Virus record (IMG/VR): IMGVR_UViG_3300042923_000049
Location: 1-32,459 of that record
Direction: 5' to 3' (one strand)
From: a virus
DNA length: 32,459 bases
A model generated the notes under the pieces. That model saw only the letters and a program-made list of their open reading frames with translations. It had not been told where the DNA came from and made no database searches. Below, in pieces: positions 18,350 through 26,294 of the stretch (the stretch's first letter is position 1; every line of letters begins with the position of its first letter). The translations under genes were made by a program, and so were the position numbers.

Positions 18350-19936
18350 ATGCCTCAGACGGGAAATCTCCCCTACAGCGTCCCCTCCCCCAAGGAGTCC
18401 CTTGGCTACCAGATCATCCGCTGGGCTACCAAGTACGTTGTCACTCCTGATGGTGAACGAGCCGGTGAACCCTGGCAGTTCACTGACGAGCAACTTCGGT
18501 TCGTCCTCTGGTTCTACGCCATCAACCCTGATGGTACGTGGAAGTACTCCGCGGGCACGCTGAGGCGTGCGAAGGGTTGGGGAAAGACTCCGCTTCTCGC
18601 AGCACTCGCAATTGTGGAGTTCCTAGGCCCTTGCAGGTTCAGTCACTTCGACGCATTCGGGCTCCCGGTTGGGAAGCCCGTTCCTCTGCCTATTGTGCAG
18701 ATCGGTGCCACGGCACTGGACCAGACCGAACAGACCTTGGACATGATCCGAGGAATGCTCTCCGAGTCCCCTGCGGAAGCGGAGTACGGACTTGAGATCT
18801 CGAAGTCCATTGTCCAGTTCAAGTCTGGCAAGCCGGGCTCTATCAAGCCCAAGGCAACTGCCGGCCGGACCAACGAGGGTAACCGTCCCACATTCGTTGT
18901 GATGGACGAGGTGCATCACTGGGTTGGTACCAACGGAGGCCCTGACTTCTATCAGGTACTCAAGCGCAACGTTGAGAAGACGACGAAGGCCGGCTCCCGG
19001 TGGGTCACCACCACCAACGCTTATAACCCCAACGAGGACAGCGTTGCTCAGCGGATTCATGAGTCTGAGATGGTGGCTCAAGGATTCTGGCTGTATGACT
19101 GCCTCGAAGGCGACATAGCCGTAGAGGACATCCGGGATGAGGCGAAGGTACGGCAAGCCCTCACAGAGGCATACGGGGACGCGGACTGGGCTGACATCGA
19201 TGGTCTCACCAAGACGATTCTCTACGACCGGACAACTCCTGATTCGACTTACTGCCGGTTCTACTTCAACCAGATTGCGGAGTCCTCGGACGGTTGGATG
19301 TCCAAGGCCGAATGGGATCTCATCCAATCCGATGAGGACCCCATCAAGCCAGGCGACCAGATCGCAATTGGCTTTGACGGAAGTATCCGCGGAGACAGCA
19401 CAGGTTTGGTAGGAGCCCGCCTGAGGGATGGGAAGCTCTTCGTCCTGGACGTCTGGGAGCGTCCCAAAGACGCTCGGGACGATTGGGAAGTAGATACCCT
19501 CGCGGTTGAAGCCGCGGTCTACAAAGCTTTCAAGGAATACCAGGTTGAGTGGTTCTACGGGGATCCTCCCTACTTCCAGGAAGCCCTTGGTAGGTGGGCG
19601 ATTCAGTTTGCCACCAGGGACACCGAATATGTCTTTGAGTTCTGGACCAACAAGCCTACTCGCATGGTCCAGGCAACGGAGCGTTTCCGCTCCGCGGTGA
19701 TGACCAAGGAAATCTGCCACAACGGAGACGCGCGTCTTACCAAGCACGTCCTCAATGCCGTTACCCGTGAAGTCATGGTGGGCGGCGAAGTCGGAATTCT
19801 CATTCAGAAGGACAGCCCACGATCGAAGAGGAAGATTGACCTTGCGGTGTGCGCAATCCTCGCCCTGGAGGCGAGGGCGGATGCAATAGCCGACGGACGC
19901 ATGAAGCGCCGTAGGAGCCGTGTCGTGGGGTTCTAG
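18350..19936 (+). CDS. terL: Terminase large subunit
   Basis: 528 residues. ATPase: Walker A-like RRAKGWGKT (72-80) and Walker B FVVMDE (182-187). Nuclease of the RNase H fold: D343 (IAIGFDGS), D405 (WFYGDPPY) and D497 (KRKIDLAVC) as the metal-binding acids. It pumps DNA into the empty head and cuts it. Length and order are normal. The start ATG at 18350 follows GGGGGTGG. Confidence 0.95.
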   Translation: MPQTGNLPYSVPSPKESLGYQIIRWATKYVVTPDGERAGEPWQFTDEQLRFVLWFYAINPDGTWKYSAGTLRRAKGWGKTPLLAALAIVEFLGPCRFSHFDAFGLPVGKPVPLPIVQIGATALDQTEQTLDMIRGMLSESPAEAEYGLEISKSIVQFKSGKPGSIKPKATAGRTNEGNRPTFVVMDEVHHWVGTNGGPDFYQVLKRNVEKTTKAGSRWVTTTNAYNPNEDSVAQRIHESEMVAQGFWLYDCLEGDIAVEDIRDEAKVRQALTEAYGDADWADIDGLTKTILYDRTTPDSTYCRFYFNQIAESSDGWMSKAEWDLIQSDEDPIKPGDQIAIGFDGSIRGDSTGLVGARLRDGKLFVLDVWERPKDARDDWEVDTLAVEAAVYKAFKEYQVEWFYGDPPYFQEALGRWAIQFATRDTEYVFEFWTNKPTRMVQATERFRSAVMTKEICHNGDARLTKHVLNAVTREVMVGGEVGILIQKDSPRSKRKIDLAVCAILALEARADAIADGRMKRRRSRVVGF

Positions 19937-19949
19937 AGCAGGAGGCCCC

Positions 19950-21404
19950 ATGATTATCCCTCCCAGTGGCTATACGTCTGTTGGCCCTCCTCAGACAGAG
20001 GTGGACTGGCTTGCGTTCCTACAGGGCAAGCTCACCAATGGTAGAGCTGATCTCCTCAAGTACGCCTCGTACTACGAAGGCGACCAGCAGAAGCTAGCCT
20101 TCTCTCAGGCCAAGTACAGAAGCGCCTTCAAGGATCTGTTCAACGACTGGCGAGACAACTTCTGTGGACTCATCATCGACTCCGCAACAGAACGCATGCG
20201 GGTCGACGGCTTCCGAATCCCCTCCGAGGGAGGGATGAATAAGGAGGCCCAACAGTTCTGGCAGCGCAACAGCCTGGATTCTCTTGCCAACGCCGTGCAC
20301 CTGGATGCCATGGTGCAGGGCAAGGCTTACGTCATTGTCTGGGCTGACAAAAAGGGTGAGCCCGTTATCACCCCTGTCTCCGCAGAGGAGATGGCTGTCC
20401 AGTACAAGCCCGGCTCTATGACGGAACTGGAAGCCGCGGCTCGGTTCTTCCAGGACGCTTGGGGGCGTACCTGGGTGACGTTGTGGACTGAGACCTACGT
20501 ATACGAAGTCCCTCTTGGGAAGACTCAATGGGAGCAGGGCACGAGGAAGCCGAACCCCTTGAAGAGGGTTCCGGTGGTCCCCTTCCACAACAGGTCTCGT
20601 ATCAATGGTGACCCTTACTCAGACCTTGCCAACGTCATTCCCATTCAGGATGCCATCAACAAGATTACGTCTGATGCTCTCCTGGCTTCTGAGTTTGCTG
20701 CATGGCCTCAAAGGTGGGTCACTGGCCTGGAGATTCAGACAGATGAGAACGACGTCCCCAAGGCCCCATACAACGTCGGATTGGACAAGCTTCTCCAGGC
20801 TGAGGCACCCGATGTGAAGTTCGGGCAGTTTGAGGCCGCGGATCTCAAGAACTATGTGAATCTCATCAATCTCCTGGTACAGCACCTTAGTTCTGTATCC
20901 AGGACCCCCAGTCATTACTTCCTGGTCAACCAGGGTAATGCACCGTCCGGTGAGGCGATTATCAGCGCCGAGGCCGGCCTTGTCTCCAAGGTCAAAGAGA
21001 GAATGCTCTACTTTGGGGAGGCTTGGGAACAGGTCATTCGACTCTGTTTCCAGATAAAGAAGGACAAGAGGGCTGACGAGGTCGCCCTTGAAACTGTGTG
21101 GGCTGATCCCGAATACAGAACCGAAGCCCAGCACATTGACGCTCTGCTCAAGCTGAAGCAGCTCAACGTTCCCGAGGAAATCTTGTGGATGCGAGCTGGC
21201 TTCACGGCTTCCGAGATTGAAGCCTTCCGCGAAATGCGAAAGGACGATGCCAAGGCAGCCAAGGAAGTGGCAGAGCTTGGCCCCCAGGCCCCTGAGCCTG
21301 GAGCCCCCGGTGTTCCCGGTGAAAAGAAGGCAGCCTCCATGGCTGCCAAGAGCCCCCAGGGCAATAGTGGGAACGTCAATCGCAAGTTGAACGAGAAGAA
21401 GTAA
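19950..21404 (+). CDS. Portal protein (SPP1 gp6 type)
   Basis: 484 residues from the ATG at 19950 (GGAGG four bases upstream; the frame opens earlier but inside terL). Features of the SPP1-type portal: an N-terminal helical region with YYEGDQ, the conserved NFCGLIIDSATERMRVDGFRI-like segment (split here into short motifs NFCGLIIDS and RMRVDGF), and a C-terminal tail rich in Pro, Gly and Lys (PGAPGVPGEKK). Twelve copies form the ring at one vertex through which DNA passes. Confidence 0.93.
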   Translation: MIIPPSGYTSVGPPQTEVDWLAFLQGKLTNGRADLLKYASYYEGDQQKLAFSQAKYRSAFKDLFNDWRDNFCGLIIDSATERMRVDGFRIPSEGGMNKEAQQFWQRNSLDSLANAVHLDAMVQGKAYVIVWADKKGEPVITPVSAEEMAVQYKPGSMTELEAAARFFQDAWGRTWVTLWTETYVYEVPLGKTQWEQGTRKPNPLKRVPVVPFHNRSRINGDPYSDLANVIPIQDAINKITSDALLASEFAAWPQRWVTGLEIQTDENDVPKAPYNVGLDKLLQAEAPDVKFGQFEAADLKNYVNLINLLVQHLSSVSRTPSHYFLVNQGNAPSGEAIISAEAGLVSKVKERMLYFGEAWEQVIRLCFQIKKDKRADEVALETVWADPEYRTEAQHIDALLKLKQLNVPEEILWMRAGFTASEIEAFREMRKDDAKAAKEVAELGPQAPEPGAPGVPGEKKAASMAAKSPQGNSGNVNRKLNEKK

Positions 21405-21464
21405 CCGAAGCGCATGCCGACTGACCGAAATGGGAGGCCGGCCTAACCGAAATGGGATGAGCGC

Positions 21465-22007
21465 ATGAGCACACCTGTTGAGCCCACCACTGAACCGACT
21501 ACGGAGACTACGACTGAGCCCACTACGGAGCCTCAGAAGACTCCGGAGGAGCTTATTGCTGAGCTGACCGCGGATCGGGACAAGTGGCGAGCCCTGAGCA
21601 AGAAGAATGAGGACAACTTCAAGTCCGCTTCCAAGGAGCGGGACGAACTGAAGTCTGCCCAGATGACGGATGCAGAGAAGGCAATCGAGCAGGCACGAGC
21701 TGAGGGCCGGAATTCCGCACTCAGCGAGGTTGGCACTGACCTGGTGAACGCCGAAATGGCTGTCCAGGCTGCTGCGGCTGGTGTCACTCTGCCCCCGGCT
21801 GAATACCTGAATGTCTCCAAGTTCCTGGGAGAGGACGGACGTCCGAACAAGGATGCCGTCAAGTCCTTTGTCGAGTCTCTTCCTAAGGCCAAGGGAGAGT
21901 TCCCGGATCTTCAGGGAGCTGGTAAGCAGACCGGCGGTACTCCTGAGATTACCACGATGGACCCGAATGAGCTTGCAGACCTTATTACGGGTGGGTCCAT
22001 CTTCTAA
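21465..22007 (+). CDS. Scaffolding protein
   Basis: 180 residues. A Thr/Glu/Pro repeat N-terminus (EPTTEPTTETTTEPTTEP), then a long charged coiled coil (about 25-90) and a helical C-terminus that would bind the coat. Position between portal and coat is typical. Two copies of ACCGAAATGGGA lie just before the start. It would be removed after head assembly. Confidence 0.85.
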   Translation: MSTPVEPTTEPTTETTTEPTTEPQKTPEELIAELTADRDKWRALSKKNEDNFKSASKERDELKSAQMTDAEKAIEQARAEGRNSALSEVGTDLVNAEMAVQAAAAGVTLPPAEYLNVSKFLGEDGRPNKDAVKSFVESLPKAKGEFPDLQGAGKQTGGTPEITTMDPNELADLITGGSIF

Positions 22008-22025
22008 ACCCACACCCTATCTGTG

Positions 22026-22051
22026 AGCCCTCCCCTCCGGAGGGCTTTTTT
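22026..22051 (+). terminator. Rho-independent terminator between scaffold and coat genes
   Basis: AGCCCTCC, five-base loop, GGAGGGCT, then T-run. A partial terminator here would set different levels for scaffold and coat. Confidence 0.88.
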
Positions 22052-22073
22052 CATGCCCTTTTGGAGGCCGTAC

Positions 22074-23165
22074 ATGGCTACTACGCATCACTTTAATCTT
22101 GACCCGAAGCAGGTCACCATTGCTGCTCTGGGTCTGCTCGATCGACAGCTCACCCTCGGCTCTATCCCGGCTCGGTATTCGGAGCTGAACTTCACTGGTG
22201 GCCTGGGCGACGTGATTAACGTCAACCGCCCGAGCCGTTCCATTCCGGTGCAGGAGACGAACGTCTCCAACATCATCAAGAACACCATCACTGGTGACAA
22301 GAACGTCTTTGCTGCGGCTGCTGAGCGACCGGACCCGACCGCTCGTCGGGCTACGAACGGCTTCATCAATGAGACCCGATTCCCGGTTCAGCTCACCACT
22401 CTGGCCCAGAACGCCTCGGCTCTGTCGATGGAGCAGGTTGCCTTCGACCTGAAGCAGTTCGGTGGTCAGATCCTCGCCCCGCTTACCCGCGGTATGGCTG
22501 AGTACTTTGACGACACCATTGCGGCTTGGATCAAGGCCAACATCACTCGTTCCGCCCTGACCGCCGGCCAGAAGACGGCTATTGGTGGAGACGTTGAGGT
22601 CTCCATTCCGGTGTATGACGGTTCCCGAGAGAACATGATGGAGCGGGCTCTTCGCCTGCGTACCGCGTTCGTTGACGCTCGTCTGCACCTGAACCGTGCG
22701 AACGTCCCGTCCTCGGAGCGCTATGTCATCGCCGGCCCCGAGGTCGAGGCGATCCTTCTGAAGGACCCCGAGTTCGTGGCAGTCGATTACTCCGGTGACA
22801 CCAACGCTCTGCGTCGGGCCATCATCGGTTCCTACTACGGCTTCGATGTCGTGGTTCACAACTCGTTCGACCTGGAGATGTACTTCTTCCACAAGAGTGC
22901 CTTCCTCCTGGCCACGGCTTGCCCTGCCATTCCAATGGGTGCAGTTACCGGTTCCACTCAGAGCATCAACGGCATTGCTACCCGGATGCTGGTGGACTAC
23001 GACTACGACAAGAAGGCCGACACCATCGGCCTTGACACCATGTACGGCTTCACCACCATCAAGGAAGACCCGGATTACAACGTCCGTGGCACCCTGATCG
23101 GTGAGAAGTTCGTCCGTGGCCTGAAGGTCGTCATCACCGAGGTCACCCCTCCGGTGGAGCCGTAA
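22074..23165 (+). CDS. Major capsid protein, P22 coat type
   Basis: 363 residues from the ATG at 22074 (GGAGG six bases upstream). Its layout fits the P22 gp5-like coat family: N-terminal ATTHHFNLDPKQV, a GLGDVINVNRP beta part, and a C-terminal DTIGLDTMYGFTTIK. Codons are strongly biased to preferred C/G-ending forms, as expected for the most abundant protein. Length is normal for this group in actinophages. Confidence 0.92.
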   Translation: MATTHHFNLDPKQVTIAALGLLDRQLTLGSIPARYSELNFTGGLGDVINVNRPSRSIPVQETNVSNIIKNTITGDKNVFAAAAERPDPTARRATNGFINETRFPVQLTTLAQNASALSMEQVAFDLKQFGGQILAPLTRGMAEYFDDTIAAWIKANITRSALTAGQKTAIGGDVEVSIPVYDGSRENMMERALRLRTAFVDARLHLNRANVPSSERYVIAGPEVEAILLKDPEFVAVDYSGDTNALRRAIIGSYYGFDVVVHNSFDLEMYFFHKSAFLLATACPAIPMGAVTGSTQSINGIATRMLVDYDYDKKADTIGLDTMYGFTTIKEDPDYNVRGTLIGEKFVRGLKVVITEVTPPVEP

Positions 23166-23199
23166 GGAGCCCCTTTCCCTTTGAAGGGAGGGACAGCTA

Positions 23200-23760
23200 A
23201 TGCCCTTTGCGGCTGTTGAGGATGTCCAGGCTCGTCTTGGCTGGCCCCTCACCACTGAAGAGGAAACCAGGGTTCAGGCTTTCATCGATGACTGCACAGT
23301 CCTGATTGAGGACTACTGCGGTAAGGACTTTCAGCGTCACGTCAATGAGTCTTTCCAACTCCCCTCTAAGGGAGGCTGGTTTCTGGAAATCCCTCGAAGG
23401 TACACCTCGTTCCTCACTGTGGATTCCGTCGCCTTGAGCGACGGAACCGTAGTGGAGGACTGGACGATGAACGGTAACTGCCTCGTCCTGGAGGCCTGTT
23501 GGCCTGATTCCGGATACGTCACCATCACAGGTTCCTGGGGCTACACCACTCCGCCGGCAGTCCTCAAGACTGCTACCGCGGCTGAGGTCATCCGGTGGAT
23601 GGCTCAGACTCCAGGACTTGCCATGGAACGGACTGGTGAACGAGAGGTGGAGTACGCAACTGCCTCGTCTCCTCAGTCTCTTTCCGAGGCTGCCTGTCGG
23701 GCCCTGCGTCGGTACCGGCCTTCTGTCGGCACCCTCACCCTGGAAAGGGAGGGCTACTGA
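23200..23760 (+). CDS. Head-tail adaptor (connector)
   Basis: 186 residues. The N-terminal helical segment with DVQARLGWPLTTEEETRVQAFIDDC ending in IEDYCGK is the HK97 gp6/SPP1 gp15 adaptor pattern, found in all tailed actinophages directly after the coat. It sits under the portal and starts the neck. GGAGGG eight bases upstream; its stop overlaps the next ATG (TGATG). Confidence 0.85.
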   Translation: MPFAAVEDVQARLGWPLTTEEETRVQAFIDDCTVLIEDYCGKDFQRHVNESFQLPSKGGWFLEIPRRYTSFLTVDSVALSDGTVVEDWTMNGNCLVLEACWPDSGYVTITGSWGYTTPPAVLKTATAAEVIRWMAQTPGLAMERTGEREVEYATASSPQSLSEAACRALRRYRPSVGTLTLEREGY

Positions 23761-24089
23761 TGTCTCAGTACGGCGAGACGATTGAGGTCTACTCGGCTGC
23801 TGACGTGGAGGGCACCTACACCACGAAGAAGGACTGGACCAACCCTGTGTTGGTCCTGGCCTCCCGTGCCAGTGTCCAGCCTGACAGGAACTTCGAATTC
23901 AGAACCCCTGAGAGGGACCTAGCTCAGGAGCGTCTCCATGTCTACCTGCCTTACACCGAGGTCATAGACGACCAGCACCGCGTCAAGTGGCGCGGTCTCT
24001 GGTACGAGATTGACGGCCCTCCGGACCTCTGGCCTTACGGCTCCACCCGTCATACCCACCTGATGATTTGGAGGGCGAAGAACGGATGA
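23760..24089 (+). CDS. Head-tail stopper
   Basis: 109 residues, beta-rich, with ERLHVYLPYTEVIDDQHRVKWRG and the Trp-rich WYEIDGPPDLW end seen in SPP1 gp16-type stoppers. It would close the head after packaging until the tail is added. Second of four overlapping neck genes. Confidence 0.8.
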   Translation: MSQYGETIEVYSAADVEGTYTTKKDWTNPVLVLASRASVQPDRNFEFRTPERDLAQERLHVYLPYTEVIDDQHRVKWRGLWYEIDGPPDLWPYGSTRHTHLMIWRAKNG

Positions 24090-24439
24090 GAGAAGGCGAG
24101 TTCAAGCTAGTCATGCACCGCGGTTGGGAGAACGACGTTCTCTCCACCCTGGAGGCCGGCGCCCTCGTCGCCGAGGTTACCGGGGAAATCCGGAATAACG
24201 CTGTGAAGATGGCTCCGAGAGCCAATAACACGAAGACCAACTGGAACCAGATCAAGAAGAACATCTCCGCCTTCGTCGAGAAGGACGTCAAGGGCTACTA
24301 CGGCAACGTCACGATCGAACTCAACGATCGTGTTCGTCACACCCTTCTTCAGGACCGAGGTTGGACCGACAAGGGAGGCCGCAGGCATCCCGGCAAGCGG
24401 TTCCTCAGGGCTGCTCTTCTGAATGCGAGGGTCGAATGA
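24086..24439 (+). CDS. Tail completion / neck protein (HK97 gp10 type)
   Basis: 117 residues from the ATG at 24086, which overlaps the stopper stop (ATGA); GGAGGG lies 11 bases upstream. LVAEVTGEIRNNAVKMAPRANNTKTNW and a basic end (GGRRHPGKRFLRAALLNA) fit the HK97 gp10-like family that joins head and tail. Overlaps the next gene by four bases. Confidence 0.78.
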   Translation: MREGEFKLVMHRGWENDVLSTLEAGALVAEVTGEIRNNAVKMAPRANNTKTNWNQIKKNISAFVEKDVKGYYGNVTIELNDRVRHTLLQDRGWTDKGGRRHPGKRFLRAALLNARVE

Positions 24440-24822
24440 GTCTTGACCCTATGAAGTCTGTGGTCTCTTTCCTTCGGAGTCTCCCCGATCTCCCTCCGGG
24501 GAGTGTGGTGGGTGACATGAACAGTCGTGAAGTCGGAGACACCACGATCTATGTCTATCTAGACGCTGGTTACCGGTTCCTTCGGGACGTCGGAGACCGT
24601 ATCTATGTGGCTTACGAGGTGTACAACCTTGACAGGGAAGAGGCTGCAGAACTGTCTCTGGTGGTCCGAGATCACATGCTGAAGGGTCTCCGAGCTGTGA
24701 CAGTCGGAGACCACTACTTCCTTGATGCCTTGGACGAAGAAATCCCGAACTACGAACCTGACGACAGTTCAAGAGAGCACGTCTACTGCGGTGTGGTCTC
24801 CCTGTACGTCGTAGCAGCCTGA
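24436..24822 (+). CDS. Tail terminator protein
   Basis: 128 residues from the ATG at 24436 (ATGA overlap, GAGGG upstream). An N-terminal helix MKSVVSFLRSL followed by alternating beta strands (TTIYVYLDAGYRFL, DRIYVAYEVYNL) fits the tail terminator fold (lambda gpU/SPP1 gp17). Position directly before the major tail protein agrees. A terminator follows. Confidence 0.8.
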   Translation: MSLDPMKSVVSFLRSLPDLPPGSVVGDMNSREVGDTTIYVYLDAGYRFLRDVGDRIYVAYEVYNLDREEAAELSLVVRDHMLKGLRAVTVGDHYFLDALDEEIPNYEPDDSSREHVYCGVVSLYVVAA

Positions 24823-24839
24823 TTTAAGGCTCCAGCTCA

Positions 24840-24867
24840 ACGGCTCCTTTGGGGGCCGTTTTTGTTT
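24840..24867 (+). terminator. Rho-independent terminator before the major tail gene
   Basis: ACGGCTCC, loop TTTG, GGGGCCGT (one G-U pair), then a T-rich tract. It ends the neck operon, at least in part. Confidence 0.82.
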
Positions 24868-24890
24868 GCCCCCATCCCAAAGGAGAGCAC

Positions 24891-25484
24891 ATGCCTTCTG
24901 GAAATGCTGAAAAGATCCGGTTCGCACCGGATGGAATGCTTTACATCGCCCCTACTGGTGGTGGCCTGGTCCTTCCGACTGACGTCGGTGATGGTGTCAC
25001 GGCGCCGGCCGGTTACAAGGCCCTCGGTTATGTCTCCGAGAACGGTGTCACCCTGACGCCCTCTATCACCACGACCCCGCTCCCTGCCTGGCAGTCCGCG
25101 GCTCCGGTTCTGTACAACGTCGATGCTGCGGCCTTCCAGCTCCAGGCCACGCTTCTGGAAGCCTCGAAGCTCGTCACTGAGACCTTCTTCGGGACGACTT
25201 GGTCTGAGGTTGTGGAGGACGTTGCCGGTACTCCGACCCCGACGGGTGAGTACCGTCTCGACCTGTCCAGCCTTCCGGACCTTGCTGAGTTCAGCCTCGT
25301 CTGTGACTGGAACTACAAGGGTCACCTGTGGCGTGCGGTTATCAGCCGCGCCATGGTCGCTGAGCGGGGAGCTATCACCCTCCAGCGGACCCAGTCCCAG
25401 CAGTTTGAGCTGACGATCGACGCCATGGACGCCTCTGGTTCCCTTGGTTACATCCTCACCACTGAGGACATGGTTGACGCCTGA
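24891..25484 (+). CDS. Major tail protein
   Basis: 197 residues from the ATG at 24891 (AAGGAGAG upstream). Beta-rich with ITTTPLPAWQSAAPV and YRLDLSSLPDLAEFSLVCDW, typical of tube proteins of actinobacteriophages with this gene order. Codon use is highly biased as for the coat protein. The stop is directly followed by a copy of the 16-base repeat. Confidence 0.88.
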   Translation: MPSGNAEKIRFAPDGMLYIAPTGGGLVLPTDVGDGVTAPAGYKALGYVSENGVTLTPSITTTPLPAWQSAAPVLYNVDAAAFQLQATLLEASKLVTETFFGTTWSEVVEDVAGTPTPTGEYRLDLSSLPDLAEFSLVCDWNYKGHLWRAVISRAMVAERGAITLQRTQSQQFELTIDAMDASGSLGYILTTEDMVDA

Positions 25485-25485
25485 T

Positions 25486-25501
25486 AGTTGATAAGAGATC
25501 T
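25486..25501 (+). promoter_or_regulatory. 16-base repeat in the tail operon (stoperator-like)
   Basis: AGTTGATAAGAGATCT, three mismatches to the consensus (first G, final GC). It lies just after the major tail stop. An AT-rich ATCTAA at 18 bases could be a weak -10 box. Nearby hairpins GCCGGG/CCCGGC and ACAGCC/GGCTGT lie at 25503-25550. It is 10 kb from the control region, like the distant stoperators of L5. Confidence 0.5.
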
Positions 25502-25579
25502 TGCCGGGAGATCTAAAACCCCGGCTCTCTCACTCAACAGCCTTGTGGCTGTACTCACTCACTTTTCTGGAGACTCACT

Positions 25580-25876
25580 ATGACCACTGCACGTAAGACC
25601 GCGGTTCCGAAGGCAAGCGCCTCTAAGGCGACCGAGGAAGAGGCCCCGAAGGTCAACACCTTCGAGTACAAGGGCCACACCTACTCTGTGCCGGCTGACC
25701 CGCTGGACCTCCCTATGGAGGTCGCTCTTGCTGAGACTGAGTTCGATATCGTTCAGGAAGTCGTGGGGCCTGATCAGTGGGTTGAGTTCCGTAAGACCCG
25801 TCCTTCTATCCGAGCTTTTCAGGACTTCACTGAGCAGGTCTTCAAGGCTTGTGGGTACGGAGACTCGGGAAACTGA
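25580..25876 (+). CDS. Tail assembly chaperone, short form
   Basis: 98 residues (MTTARKTAVPKAS...), acidic, ending GDSGN with TGA directly after a GGGAAAC slip site. It corresponds to lambda gpG and helps fold or load the tape measure protein. It is not found in the finished virion in relatives. The upstream 60 bases have a Pro/Ala/Lys linker (AVPKASASKATEEEAPK). Position between tube and tape measure is standard. Confidence 0.88.
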   Translation: MTTARKTAVPKASASKATEEEAPKVNTFEYKGHTYSVPADPLDLPMEVALAETEFDIVQEVVGPDQWVEFRKTRPSIRAFQDFTEQVFKACGYGDSGN

Positions 25877-26286
25877 TACTAACCGTCCGCGCATACCAGG
25901 AATACAAGGATGAACTGGAGGCAGACCTTCAGGAGTTCTTTCATTTGGACCTGGAAGATTTCAAGCGCGGGCGGTTGTCCCTTCACAAGATCTATGTCTG
26001 TGTCAAGTCGCTCTTGAGGAAGCCTGGGCGGTCCACTCTCCTCATGGCGATTGATGAGGCTACCGAGTGGGGCCCTGAACTTTATGTGGCTGCTCGGATG
26101 TCCGATGCTCTCGAACTCTCCAACTACCTCTTTATCCAAGCCAACTCGGCTGAAGGATCTGAGGTGCCTCTGCCTGAGCCGATTGAACGGCCCGGCAAGC
26201 CTATGGAGGTCGAGAAGCCCAAACCCGAGGACTTTGCTACCGGCCAAGAAGTGGCCGCCTTTTTTGGCAGGATGAATAGCATGTAG
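25580..26286 (+). CDS. Tail assembly chaperone, -1 frameshift fusion (gpGT type)
   Basis: Ribosomes that slip back one base at 25867-25873 bypass the TGA and continue CTG ATA CTA to the TAG at 26284-26286, adding about 137 residues (LILTVRAYQEYKDELEAD...) to make a 235-residue fusion. The second frame has no ribosome site of its own and its first ATG (an in-frame GTG-type start at 25849) lies inside the first gene, so expression by frameshifting is expected. The added part is acidic and helical, as in lambda T. Confidence 0.88.
25867..25873 (+). other. Programmed -1 frameshift site
   Basis: GGGAAAC in the frame TCG GGA AAC TGA, a perfect X-XXY-YYZ heptamer next to the stop. The lambda G/GT site is GGGAAAG. 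The stop codon immediately downstream may add to the pausing. Confidence 0.9.
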
Positions 26287-26294
26287 GAGGCCGT

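Noticed and set aside
18623-19951. 442-residue open frame on the minus strand opposite the large terminase
   Set aside because: A shadow of the terminase codon bias; no motifs and no ribosome site.
21423-21457. Two copies of ACCGAAATGGGA before the scaffold gene
   Set aside because: Only two copies; most likely a small duplication around the ribosome site, with nothing to suggest an operator.
20619-23255. Long minus-strand frames (464 and 412 residues) opposite portal, scaffold and coat genes
   Set aside because: Antisense to strongly supported structural genes, with Leu/Arg/Gly-rich shadow composition.
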